The notes below the pieces were generated by a model. That model had not been told where the DNA came from. It searched no databases and was given only the letters and a program-made list of their open reading frames with translations. From an uncultured Eubacteriales bacterium (lineage in GTDB: Bacteria; Bacillota; Clostridia; Oscillospirales; Oscillospiraceae): a stretch of 14,168 nt of DNA. Position 1 is the stretch's first letter, and every line of letters begins with the position of its first letter. Of this stretch, positions 1 to 7,334 are shown one piece after another. The translations under genes and the position numbers were made by a program. The DNA is taken from NCBI GenBank assembly GCA_900551355.1, contig URVR01000026.1, positions 1 to 14,168 of the forward strand, written 5' to 3'.

Positions 1-1036
1 ACGCCCAAACAGGGTCAACAGGGGCGACCACAGATACACCCTGGGCATCGTCACTTTCGGCACGGCGCAGCTCGATGAGCCGTTTCCCGTTGCTGCGGCG
101 CACCATACCGAAAATTCCGATTTTGCTTAGCGCGTCAAGGCTTTGCAGGATCAGGCGGGACACTTTCTTAGGCGAGATACGCTCCATACCGACAGGGTCG
201 ATTTTTTCAGACAGCTCTGTGGGAGTGCCGATAAATTTCGTACGGTCGCGCATCAGTTCAGAGACCAGATAGGTGATCCGGTCGCCCAGTAGCTCCGGCT
301 GCGTTCTGCTGTCTGCTACCATCTCCCACACGTTTTCAACGTTGCGTTCCAGAGACAACTCCCGGTATTCAATGTCACGACCGATGCAGGAGAGCTTCGC
401 CTTACCGCTGCCGCGCCGATCTTCCACCAGAGTAAAACTGGAATCCACCGCCCCGCTGATGGCTGTCGTACCGGAGATACGGTTGAACACATCATCGGCA
501 GTTTCCTTTCGCAGATGATGGATCAGCAGGATGGCGATGCCGTGCTTGTCCGCCAGCCGCTTCAGCACGGACAGGTCCCGGTAGTCATTGGCGTAGGTGG
601 CATCGTGGACGGGGCGGACCATCTGCAGCGTATCGACGAGGACCAGAACAGTATCCGGGTGAGCTACGAGGAAGCCCTCCACCTGCTCCTCCAGCCTCTG
701 GCCGATGGGAGCGCACTCCGTACAGAAATGGACGCTGTCCGGCGCGTCCTCTGTGATCTCGAAGAGGCGGTTCTGGATGCGAAGGACGGAGTCCTCCAGG
801 CAGAGATAGAGGGTGGTGCCCTGCTTCACGCTCATTCCCCAGACCGGTTCTCCCTTGGCCACCGTCACCGCCAGCCACAGGGCCAGCCAGGACTTGCCCA
901 CCTTGGGTGAACCCGCCAGGATATGCAGACCCTGAGAGATCAGCGTGTCCACCACAAAATTGGGCGGCTTCAGCGGACGGTCCATCAGCGTCCTACCGTC
1001 CACCGTGACCAGAGGACGGTCCATTTTGTTGCTCAT
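1..1036 (-). CDS. RepA/AAA_25-type ATPase (partial, C-terminus off the window)
   Basis: This frame stays open for 345 codons from ATG 1036 to the left edge, so the C-terminus is missing. A GGAGG ribosome binding site lies 8 bases upstream of the ATG. Residues 42-49 read GSPKVGKS (Walker A), 131-135 LVLVD (Walker B), and 169-177 ILLIHHLRK, the sensor-like segment of RecA-fold ATPases. YLCLEDS at 77-83 is also typical of the RepA/RadA-like AAA_25 family. Family members include hexameric replicative helicases of plasmids and uncharacterised ATPases common in integrative elements of gut Clostridia. The region after about residue 225, with LSEKIDPVGMERISPKKVSR, looks like a winged-helix DNA-binding segment. 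It diverges from the DUF6076-like gene and is preceded by a possible leader ORF and hairpin. A role in replication or maintenance of a mobile element is an inference; the ATPase fold is secure. Confidence 0.85.
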   Translation of the reverse strand, partial: MSNKMDRPLVTVDGRTLMDRPLKPPNFVVDTLISQGLHILAGSPKVGKSWLALWLAVTVAKGEPVWGMSVKQGTTLYLCLEDSVLRIQNRLFEITEDAPDSVHFCTECAPIGQRLEEQVEGFLVAHPDTVLVLVDTLQMVRPVHDATYANDYRDLSVLKRLADKHGIAILLIHHLRKETADDVFNRISGTTAISGAVDSSFTLVEDRRGSGKAKLSCIGRDIEYRELSLERNVENVWEMVADSRTQPELLGDRITYLVSELMRDRTKFIGTPTELSEKIDPVGMERISPKKVSRLILQSLDALSKIGIFGMVRRSNGKRLIELRRAESDDAQGVSVVAPVDPVWA

Positions 1037-1038
1037 AG

Positions 1039-1143
1039 TCAGTACCTCCAATTCAAAATATCTGAATACAAAAATCTCCCACCTCGAAAGAAGTGGGAGT
1101 AGTATTCTTTTAGAGGAGCAGTGCCCACAGGACTTTTGAGCAT
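1039..1143 (-). CDS. Possible 34-codon leader ORF upstream of the ATPase gene
   Basis: A short frame runs from ATG 1143 to a TGA at 1041-1039, ending two bases before the ATPase start at 1036. An AGAGGGG stretch about seven bases upstream of the ATG could serve as ribosome binding site. The predicted peptide is rich in aromatic and basic residues: it starts MLKSPVGTAPLKEYYSHFF and ends DILNWRY. The frame is open further upstream, to 1272, so the start is uncertain. The 1076-1099 hairpin lies inside the ORF, and its end overlaps the ribosome binding site of the ATPase gene. This would allow translational coupling or attenuation. It may equally be a chance frame; no family is recognised. Confidence 0.25.
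   Translation of the reverse strand: MLKSPVGTAPLKEYYSHFFRGGRFLYSDILNWRY
1069..1099 (-). promoter_or_regulatory. Leader hairpin followed by a T-run, upstream of the ATPase gene
   Basis: CTCCCAC (1076-1082) pairs perfectly with GTGGGAG (1093-1099), with a 10-base loop. Read on the minus strand, the stem is followed by ATTTTTG, giving it the look of a weak intrinsic terminator. It sits about 40 bases before the ATPase start codon. It could be an attenuator for the ATPase gene. With only seven stem pairs, chance is not excluded. Confidence 0.35.
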
Positions 1144-1255
1144 CCCCTTGCCCCTCTGCTTGTATTGTGGTGGAAAAGATGGTATCCTGATAAAAAGCAT
1201 GGACAGATTAAAAATCAAGTAGGACAAATTATTGCAGAGGAGGGGGCCAGCGGAA

Positions 1256-2572
1256 ATGGAGGGGAGCATCATATTCTATACCTACGGCAGCACCTTGGAG
1301 CTGAACGGGCAGCAGTTTGAGGCAGGCAGGCTGACCGAAGATCTGCTGAATCTATCACCGGATGACTACCACCCTCTGCACGAACGGATGGTGCGCATCC
1401 GTACCCTTATGGACATCTACGAGTATGTCCGCAAGAGTGAACTTTGGTGGAAACTGAATGATGAGATGGAGCAGCTCTGTCAGGAACTTCGCCGATATAC
1501 TGTGTTCCGCTTGCTACCGGACGATTGCTATGACGCTTTCTTTTCGGTGATACGGGAGATCACAGGACAGTTCAGCTTGTTTCCTCCCGAGGAGCACAGC
1601 CTTTCAGAGGATGATCAGACAAAACTTCTCAGCGCCTCAGCGGAAGAATTCTTCCAGAGCGATGATGGGGACAGCGATCCTGAAATCTCCTTGGGACTGC
1701 TGGATCTGTTTCGTCGCAGAGAGGGCAGCGAGGAAAAGGGCGAGTTGTTTTATTACGAGATGTTTCGCCTCCTGGGAGCGTGCGAAGATACCTGGAGTGC
1801 CTACAAGAAATACATCGACCGCTACATGATGTATCTTCACGACATCCGTGCCTTTGTTCCTACCATCCGGAATTTCATCAAGTTTATCCTCTCCACACTC
1901 ACGACCAATGGGCCGGAAAGTTATGCGGCAGCGCTCTATGGTTTCTATAACGATGATCGCACCGCAGAGAAGCTGATCGTCAACCCCATCACTTACCACG
2001 GGGACTGCTACAGGAGACACGATGAATATATGCTCTCCTATGTCCCGCGGGAGCTGCCGGACGGCTCCATGGCCATCTGTCAGGAGCATGTGACGGACAG
2101 CTTACAGGCGCTGATGAAGGCAGACTATATGCTGGCCCTGAATAGCGGACACAACATCCGCCGCTGCATCATCTGCGGGAAATACTTCATGCTGAAGAGC
2201 GGCGTCCACGCTTTGTACTGCGAAGGGGCCTGTCCCCACGCTCCTGGCTACACCTGTCGGCAATTTGGCACGGTGGAAGTTCAAAAGGAACTGGCAAAGA
2301 ACAACCCCAAGGTGAAGGCCAAGCTGACTGCCTTTTCCAGGATCACGAAGGATATGCAGCGGGGAGCTATCTCTCAGGAGGATGCCAGAAGAGCCAAGGA
2401 TCATGTGCGAGACCGGCTCTACGATGCGCTGCGCAGCCCGGATATCTCTGTTGAGGAGTTTTCTGAACAAATATCTACTGCGCAAGTGTATGAATATTGC
2501 CGCATCACCAGAGTGAGCAAGCCCCGAGGGCGTCCACCGAAAGCAAAGGCGGGTGGGACCCATGACCAATGA
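1256..2572 (+). CDS. DUF6076-like protein with cysteine cluster and C-terminal AT-hook
   Basis: This is a 438-residue cytoplasmic protein with no signal peptide or membrane segment. ATG 1256 is chosen over an in-frame TTG at 1232 because a GAGGAGGGGG ribosome binding site (1237-1246) sits nine bases before it. Residues 304-334 hold a putative metal-binding cluster, C304-X2-C307-X14-C322-X3-C326-X7-C334, starting RRCIICGKYF; this resembles the zinc-binding C-terminal part of DUF6076 proteins. Residues 423-427 read PRGRP within KPRGRPPKAK, a canonical AT-hook that binds the AT-rich minor groove. The N-terminal 300 residues show no motif I recognise. The DUF6076 assignment comes from memory of similar proteins in clostridial mobile elements, and function is unknown; a DNA-binding regulatory role is an inference. 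The end overlaps the downstream sigma-factor gene by 11 bases, suggesting coupled translation. Confidence 0.75.
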   Translation: MEGSIIFYTYGSTLELNGQQFEAGRLTEDLLNLSPDDYHPLHERMVRIRTLMDIYEYVRKSELWWKLNDEMEQLCQELRRYTVFRLLPDDCYDAFFSVIREITGQFSLFPPEEHSLSEDDQTKLLSASAEEFFQSDDGDSDPEISLGLLDLFRRREGSEEKGELFYYEMFRLLGACEDTWSAYKKYIDRYMMYLHDIRAFVPTIRNFIKFILSTLTTNGPESYAAALYGFYNDDRTAEKLIVNPITYHGDCYRRHDEYMLSYVPRELPDGSMAICQEHVTDSLQALMKADYMLALNSGHNIRRCIICGKYFMLKSGVHALYCEGACPHAPGYTCRQFGTVEVQKELAKNNPKVKAKLTAFSRITKDMQRGAISQEDARRAKDHVRDRLYDALRSPDISVEEFSEQISTAQVYEYCRITRVSKPRGRPPKAKAGGTHDQ

Positions 2573-3473
2573 GGAATTGGTCCGCCGATATTACGGCGGT
2601 GATGAGCGCGCGCTGGAGGAGTTGTACCGCAGGAATCTCGGGCTGATCCGGCGCATCGCCCGGGAGACTGCCAGAGAGTTCAACTGTCTGCATATGGACA
2701 GGGAAAGACCGGGAGAGTTGTCCGGCTATACGAAAACGATTCTGGAGGATCTTTGCGGCGAGGGTGCGTTGGAATTTCTGACACGGGTCCAGAGCAGAGA
2801 ATACGATGAGAGCCGTGCTGTGCTTGCCACCTACCTGTACCCACATCTGAAAGGCCGGATGACCCGTTGGCTGGAGCAACATATCGGAAATCTTTCTCTG
2901 AGCAAGCACGAGATGGATGCTGTCCGGCAGGCACAAAGGCTATATCATTCAGGTCAGTTCAGCATCGAAGAGATCGCGGAGAAAATGGATGTCCTTCTGG
3001 AACAGGCTGTCAAGCACATCCGTTACAACACCCATTTTGTTGGTGTCAATGATCTTATCCCTGGGAGCTATGACGGTGATCCCTTTGAGCGGCTGATGCC
3101 TGGGAATCTCTCTGTTTCTGCGGAGCAGGTCGTGTATCGAAAAGTCTGCATTGAGCTGCTGCAGGAACTATTTGATGCTCTCCCGAAGAAGGACAGGGAC
3201 ATCCTCGGAAAATTCTACGGCGTATTCGGATTTGAAAAAACTTCGCTGAAGGAAATCGGCATGTACCACATGATGAAGGAGTCCGCCGTGGAAAAGGCAA
3301 AGGAGCGTGCTGTCACAAAGCTGAAAAAAGCCTATCCGGGTAGCAGGCTGCAGATCTGGAGGAATGTTCATCGTATGATACGCAGACCGATCCTGCCAGC
3401 GAAGGATGACAGAGCACTGCGGCGCAGCTTCACGACTTCGACCCTACGAAATCAGGAGTCTGGAAGATCGTAG
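2562..3473 (+). CDS. Sigma-70-family RNA polymerase sigma factor, mobile-element type
   Basis: This 303-residue protein starts at ATG 2562, just after a GGGTGGG purine stretch and inside the end of the upstream gene. An in-frame GTG at 2553 is a less likely start. The N-terminus (residues 3-35, NEELVRRYYGGDERALEELY, then IRRIARE) matches sigma region 2.1. Around residues 125-150, IEEIAEKMDV and the following helix look like region 3. Residues about 195-262, with ALPKKDRDILGKFYG and a helix-turn-helix TSLKEIGMYHMMKESAVEKA, form region 4, which reads the -35 element. The family assignment is therefore good, but the target promoters are unknown. It would act with core RNA polymerase to transcribe element-specific genes. 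Its pairing with the DUF6076-like gene suggests that protein might be a partner or regulator (inference). The C-terminal 30 residues are basic and unrelated to known regions. Confidence 0.8.
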   Translation: MTNEELVRRYYGGDERALEELYRRNLGLIRRIARETAREFNCLHMDRERPGELSGYTKTILEDLCGEGALEFLTRVQSREYDESRAVLATYLYPHLKGRMTRWLEQHIGNLSLSKHEMDAVRQAQRLYHSGQFSIEEIAEKMDVLLEQAVKHIRYNTHFVGVNDLIPGSYDGDPFERLMPGNLSVSAEQVVYRKVCIELLQELFDALPKKDRDILGKFYGVFGFEKTSLKEIGMYHMMKESAVEKAKERAVTKLKKAYPGSRLQIWRNVHRMIRRPILPAKDDRALRRSFTTSTLRNQESGRS

Positions 3474-3582
3474 TTTCGATACAGTCTGGTGAGAATTTTG
3501 CGCAGACAGGAGACCGCAACAGTCCCCTTTAGGACATGTTTAGGAAAAATCAAGAGTCATACTCGCTTTTTTATACGTTCCG

Positions 3583-3591
3583 TGCTATAAT
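3583..3591 (+). promoter_or_regulatory. Extended -10 promoter of vanRS
   Basis: TGCTATAAT is a perfect extended -10 element (TGn plus TATAAT). The hexamer at the expected -35 position (TCGCTT, 3563-3568) is poor, so the TGn motif or an activator probably compensates. Transcription would start near 3598, giving a leader of about 20 bases before the vanR ATG at 3619. The AAAGG at 3605-3609 is the likely vanR ribosome binding site. A TTGCGCAGA stretch at 3498-3506 loosely resembles the candidate VanR repeats upstream of vanG, but the match is weak. Confidence 0.6.
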
Positions 3592-3618
3592 GCAGAAAAA
3601 CACGAAAGGCCGGCAACT

Positions 3619-4314
3619 ATGGCTACACATATTTTAGTCGTCGATGACGAGACTGCGATCGCAGATCTGGTGGAGGTCTATCTGAAAAACGAAGGCTTCA
3701 CCATCCACAAATTCTATAATGCCTCCGACGCCCTGGCTTGTGTGCGGACGACACGCTTGAATCTGGCGGTGCTGGATGTGATGCTGCCGGACATGGACGG
3801 CTTTACCCTCTGCCAGCGCATCCGGGAGGACCACCTGTTCCCCATCATCATGCTCACCGCAAAGGTGGAGGATATGGACAAGATCATGGGGCTGACCTTG
3901 GGAGCGGACGACTACATCACCAAGCCCTTCAATCCTCTGGAACTGGTGGCCCGGGTCAAGACTCAGCTGCGCCGCTACACCCGGTACAACCCCAGGGAGG
4001 GGACAGTCCAGGAGGTCACCGAATACGACTTTCGAGGCCTTCAGATCTCCAAGGCCACTCACAAGTGCGTCCTGTTCGGCGAGGAACTGGCCCTGACGCC
4101 CTTGGAATTCTCCATTCTCTGGTATCTATGTGAGCACCGGGGGAATGTGGTGTCCAGCGAGGAACTGTTTGAACATGTTTGGGGCGAAGCGTTTATGGAC
4201 AGCAACAACACCGTCATGAGTCACATCGCCCGGCTACGGGAAAAGATGCACGAGCCCAGCCGAAAGCCCAAATTCATCAAGACCGTTTGGGGGGTGGGGT
4301 ACACCATTGAGTAA
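3619..4314 (+). CDS. vanR: VanR, OmpR-family response regulator of the vanG operon
   Basis: This 231-residue protein is a full-length OmpR/PhoB-type regulator. The receiver domain (about 1-120) carries the acidic pair D9-D10, phospho-acceptor D53 in LDVMLPDMDG, T80 and K102 in TKPF. The C-terminal winged-helix domain (about 130-231) has the family features LTPLEFSILWYLCEHRGNVV and the ending KTVWGVGYTIE. It is phosphorylated by the adjacent VanS kinase and is expected to activate the resistance genes downstream. The three 11-bp phased repeats at 5419-5451 are a candidate binding site. It overlaps vanS by eight bases, so the pair is cotranscribed. Calling it the VanG type rests on the operon context; the response-regulator identity is certain. 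Confidence 0.93.
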   Translation: MATHILVVDDETAIADLVEVYLKNEGFTIHKFYNASDALACVRTTRLNLAVLDVMLPDMDGFTLCQRIREDHLFPIIMLTAKVEDMDKIMGLTLGADDYITKPFNPLELVARVKTQLRRYTRYNPREGTVQEVTEYDFRGLQISKATHKCVLFGEELALTPLEFSILWYLCEHRGNVVSSEELFEHVWGEAFMDSNNTVMSHIARLREKMHEPSRKPKFIKTVWGVGYTIE

Positions 4315-5413
4315 GAAAGGAAATACCCGCAGCCGCCGGAGATCTTTGCGCATCTGGGGCGGCTACCTGCTGGTCCTCATGGCTTGGGTGGTCGCAGTGA
4401 TGGCCTTGGCATTTCTGGGCTTCATCATCTGCGCCAGCATCACCTGGCAGCCCTCGCCGCTCTACGACTTCCTGAATTGGGTTCGAGACTACATCGTTCT
4501 GGTCTGCATCGTCACAGTGCTGGCGGGCTGGGTGGTCATCAGCTTCTATTTTATCTCCAAGCCCATCAAGCAGCTGGACGTGGTGGCCAATGCGGCAGAG
4601 CAATTATCCCGCCCCAGTGAGGAGCCCATCCAGCTGCCGGATTCCCTGGAGGACATCTCCATCCAGCTGAATCTGGCCCGGGAGCAGGCTCTCCGGGACG
4701 CCCGGGCAGCCCGGGAGGCAGAACAGCGGAAAAACGACCTAATCGTCTATCTGGCCCACGACCTGAAAACGCCCCTGACCAGCGTCATCGGCTACCTGAC
4801 CCTCCTGCGGGATGAGCCTCAGATCTCCCCGGAGATCCGGGCCAGGTACACCGGCATCGCCCTGGAGAAGGCGGAGCGGCTGGAGGACCTCATCAACGAG
4901 TTCTTCGACATCACCCGCTTCAACCTCTCTCGCCTGGAGCTGGAGCGGCAGAGCGTGGACCTGACGCGGATGCTGGAGCAGGTCGCCAGCGAATTCCGCC
5001 CCATTTTCGCAGAATCGGGGCTGTCATGCAGCCTGGATCTGCCGCCCAAGCTGCACTATTCCTGTGACCCGGATAAGCTGGCAAGGGTCTTTGATAATCT
5101 CCTGCGCAACGCGTCTTATTATAGCCTGCCGGACAGCACGGTGGAAATTGCCGGACGGATAGAGGCCGGGAAAATCGTACTCATCTTCTCCAATGCGGGA
5201 AAGAACATCCCCCAGGAGAAATTGGACCGGATCTTTGAACAGTTCTTCCGTCTGGACAGCTCCCGCGCCACCCGGACAGGTGGTGCGGGCCTTGGCTTAG
5301 CCATCGCCAAGGAGATCGTGGAGCTCCACGGCGGGACCATTCGGGCGGACAGCACCGAGGATCGGATCACCTTCACCATCTGTCTTCCGTCAGACCATTC
5401 AGAAGCGCCGTAA
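4307..5413 (+). CDS. vanS: VanS, membrane sensor histidine kinase of the vanG operon
   Basis: This 368-residue kinase starts at TTG 4307, inside the end of vanR and after a GGGGTGGGG stretch. Two membrane helices lie at about residues 17-45 and 62-84, separated by a loop of only about 17 residues, so it has little extracellular sensing domain. A HAMP-like linker and coiled coil follow (about 85-142). The phospho-acceptor is H151 in LAHDLKTPLTS (HisKA H-box). The HATPase_c domain shows the N-box DNLLRNASYYS, the G1-like region NAGKNI, the F-box FEQFFRLD and the G2 box GGAGLGLAIAKEIVELHGG. It senses cell-wall glycopeptide stress, and by family knowledge phosphorylates or dephosphorylates VanR. 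All catalytic boxes look intact. Confidence 0.92.
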   Translation: MSKKGNTRSRRRSLRIWGGYLLVLMAWVVAVMALAFLGFIICASITWQPSPLYDFLNWVRDYIVLVCIVTVLAGWVVISFYFISKPIKQLDVVANAAEQLSRPSEEPIQLPDSLEDISIQLNLAREQALRDARAAREAEQRKNDLIVYLAHDLKTPLTSVIGYLTLLRDEPQISPEIRARYTGIALEKAERLEDLINEFFDITRFNLSRLELERQSVDLTRMLEQVASEFRPIFAESGLSCSLDLPPKLHYSCDPDKLARVFDNLLRNASYYSLPDSTVEIAGRIEAGKIVLIFSNAGKNIPQEKLDRIFEQFFRLDSSRATRTGGAGLGLAIAKEIVELHGGTIRADSTEDRITFTICLPSDHSEAP

Positions 5414-5418
5414 GAAAA

Positions 5419-5451
5419 TCACAAGAATTTCGCAGAAAACTTGCAAGGCAT
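5419..5451 (+). promoter_or_regulatory. Candidate VanR operator: three 11-bp phased direct repeats
   Basis: Immediately after vanS come three tandem 11-base units: TCACAAGAATT (5419-5429), TCGCAGAAAAC (5430-5440) and TTGCAAGGCAT (5441-5451). They share T-Y-R-C-A-R-R-M. An 11-bp phase puts successive half-sites on the same helix face, the usual arrangement for OmpR/PhoB-family dimers. The vanG start lies 94 bases downstream. No good -35 is seen; TAGACA (5463-5468) or TATGAA (5471-5476) could be the -10 of an activator-dependent promoter. The repeat is visible in the sequence; VanR binding is inferred from position and regulator family. Confidence 0.5.
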
Positions 5452-5477
5452 CCGTTGGTAGATAGACAAGTATGAAA

Positions 5478-5525
5478 CGCCTGGTTCTGGTACCATTTCA
5501 GTATCAGAACCAGGCGCTTTATTTT
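5478..5525 (+). terminator. Strong hairpin with T-rich tail between vanS and vanG
   Basis: Bases 5478-5493 pair with 5501-5516 in a 16-bp stem with a single G-U pair and a seven-base loop. The tail CTTTATTTT (5517-5525) follows. This has the form of an intrinsic terminator. It ends four bases before the vanG ribosome binding site AGGAGG (5530-5535). It may end vanRS transcripts, act as an attenuator, or form a 5' stabilising hairpin on the vanG mRNA if transcription starts just upstream. The structure is clear; its role is not. Confidence 0.75.
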
Positions 5526-5544
5526 GATTAGGAGGTCTTATCCC

Positions 5545-6585
5545 ATGAAAACCATTCTCGTTCTCTTCGGCGGATGCTCCACGGAGTACGAAGTTTCTCT
5601 CCATTCCGCCTATGCGGTGCTGTCCCACATGGACCCCGCCCGCTATACTCCTTTGGCTGTGGGCATCACACGGGAGGGGCAGTGGCTCTGCTATACCGGC
5701 GACCTCTCCCGGCTGGAGGACGGTACTTGGCAGCAGGCGGCAGACTGTATCCCCTGCACCCCGCTGGTGGAACGGGAGGCCCACGCTTTACTACTGCTGG
5801 ACGGCTCCGGCCGCCGTCTCCTCTTTGACGCGGTATTCCCAGTCCTCCACGGCAAGAACGGCGAGGACGGTACGGTACAGGGACTCTTTGAACTGGCCGG
5901 GGTCCCGGTCATCGGCTGCGGGACATTGTCCAGCGCCTTGTGCATGGACAAGGACCGGGCCCACCAGCTGGCGGCCCTGGCCGGCATCCGGGTCCCCCGG
6001 AGCCACGTCTTTCATTCCAGCGATGATTTCAGCCGGATCGCCCAGGCAGCGGAGGAACTGGGATACCCGGTGTTTGTCAAGCCGGTCCGGGCCGGTTCCT
6101 CCTTCGGTATCACCAAAGTCTCCGGGCCGGAAGAGCTGCCCGCCGCCATGGAGGAGGCATTCCGCCACGACAGCGCCGTGATCCTGGAGGAGACGATCCC
6201 CGGCTTTGAGGTGGGCTGCGCGGTCATGGGCAACGAGGAACTGACCGTGGGTCTGGTGGACGAGATTGCGCTGTCGGAGGGCTTTTTCAACTATGAGGAG
6301 AAGTACACCTTAAAGACCTCCGCCATCCACTGTCCCGCCCGCATCCCGCCGGAGAAGGCGGCAGAGATCCAGGCAGCGGCAAAAACCATTTACCGTGCCC
6401 TGGACTGCCGGGTATTCGCCCGGGTGGATCTGTTCCTCACCCCGGATGGGGAGATCGTCTTCAATGAGGTCAACACCATCCCCGGCTTCACCGCCCACAG
6501 CCGCTACCCCAGCATGATGCAGGGCATCGGCATTTCCTTTGGGGAGCTGGTGACCCGCCTGATCGAGTTGGGGGTGGCGGGATGA
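5545..6585 (+). CDS. vanG: VanG, D-alanine:D-serine ligase
   Basis: This 346-residue ATP-grasp enzyme joins D-Ala to D-Ser, producing peptidoglycan precursors that bind vancomycin weakly. The start is ATG 5545, nine bases after an AGGAGG site; an upstream in-frame TTG at 5524 has no such support. Family motifs are FGGCSTEYEVSLHSA (8-22), FPVLHGKNGEDGT, KPVRAGSSFGI, EEKY in the omega loop (251-254) followed by TLKTS, and NEVNTIPGFTAHSRYP from residue 307 (metal and substrate binding). The FF.Y.EKYTLKTS segment and the SRYP.MM.GIG.SF end match VanG rather than VanA/B (EKG type) or house-keeping Ddl. It overlaps vanXY by four bases (ATGA). D-Ser specificity is inferred from this subtype match and the vanXY and vanT neighbours. 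Confidence 0.93.
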   Translation: MKTILVLFGGCSTEYEVSLHSAYAVLSHMDPARYTPLAVGITREGQWLCYTGDLSRLEDGTWQQAADCIPCTPLVEREAHALLLLDGSGRRLLFDAVFPVLHGKNGEDGTVQGLFELAGVPVIGCGTLSSALCMDKDRAHQLAALAGIRVPRSHVFHSSDDFSRIAQAAEELGYPVFVKPVRAGSSFGITKVSGPEELPAAMEEAFRHDSAVILEETIPGFEVGCAVMGNEELTVGLVDEIALSEGFFNYEEKYTLKTSAIHCPARIPPEKAAEIQAAAKTIYRALDCRVFARVDLFLTPDGEIVFNEVNTIPGFTAHSRYPSMMQGIGISFGELVTRLIELGVAG

Positions 6586-7334
6586 GAACCGTGTCGATTC
6601 CCCGGGAGCAGATTTTTCAGGGGCCGCTGGTCCTGGTCAACCGGGCGCATCCCCTGCATGAAAAAGAGCGATCTGCGCTGACCTCGGTGGACCCGCACCA
6701 CCCCGACATTCTTCTTGAAAGCCGGGCACGGCAGCTACTGTCTGCCTGTATCCAAAAGGCGGGGGGACAGCGGGAGATCGTGCCGGTGTCCGGCTGGCGG
6801 AGCCAGCAGGAACAGCAGCGGATCTGGGACGACTCCATGGCGGAGCATGGGGAGACATTTACCCGCCAGTATGTGGCCCTTCCAGGATGCAGTGAGCATC
6901 AGACCGGCCTCGCCATCGACCTGGGAAAGGCTGCCGGATACATCGACTTCATCCGGCCTGCCTTTCCCTATGACGGCGTCTGCGGAAGATTTAGGCGTCT
7001 GGCGGCCCGGTACGGCTTTATCGAACGCTACCAGCGGGGCAAGGAGGAAGTCACCGGGATCTCGGCTGAGCCGTGGCACTTCCGCTATGTGGGGGCGCCC
7101 CACGCCCAGCTGATGGAAACCAACGGGCTGTGTCTGGAGGAGTACCGGGACTTTTTGCGGCAGGGTCCCCGGAGCGTCGCTCTGGAAAACGGCCGCATGG
7201 CCCAGGTGTTCTATGTGCCCGCCGCCGGAGCCGTCACAGAGGTGGAAGTGCCGGAGGGCTGCTGCCAGATATCCGGCGACAATGTGGAGGGATTTATCCT
7301 GACATGGTGGGGGGATACCCATGAGAACGGCTAA
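6582..7334 (+). CDS. vanXY: VanXY, bifunctional D,D-dipeptidase/D,D-carboxypeptidase
   Basis: This 250-residue soluble zinc enzyme (VanY/LAS peptidase family) hydrolyses D-Ala-D-Ala and removes the terminal D-Ala from pentapeptide precursors, so susceptible precursors do not accumulate. Zinc ligands are H106 and D113 in SEHQTGLAIDLG and H166 in EPWHFRYVG. The catalytic base is E163, and R73 in SGWRSQQEQ is the conserved substrate-binding arginine. There is no signal peptide or membrane anchor, as expected for cytoplasmic VanXY rather than VanY. After about residue 190 there is a further 60-residue segment (with FYVPAAG and ISGDNVEGFILTWW); I recall a similar extension in enterococcal VanXY of the G type and its absence from the C type. 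It overlaps vanG by four bases and vanT by 14. Confidence 0.92.
   Translation: MRTVSIPREQIFQGPLVLVNRAHPLHEKERSALTSVDPHHPDILLESRARQLLSACIQKAGGQREIVPVSGWRSQQEQQRIWDDSMAEHGETFTRQYVALPGCSEHQTGLAIDLGKAAGYIDFIRPAFPYDGVCGRFRRLAARYGFIERYQRGKEEVTGISAEPWHFRYVGAPHAQLMETNGLCLEEYRDFLRQGPRSVALENGRMAQVFYVPAAGAVTEVEVPEGCCQISGDNVEGFILTWWGDTHENG

Noticed and set aside
1232..1255. TTG start for the DUF6076-like gene
   Set aside because: The ribosome binding site lies downstream of it and points to ATG 1256.
5545..6585. House-keeping D-Ala:D-Ala ligase (Ddl)
   Set aside because: The EKYTLKTS omega-loop segment, the overlap with vanXY and the vanT neighbour point to the VanG type.
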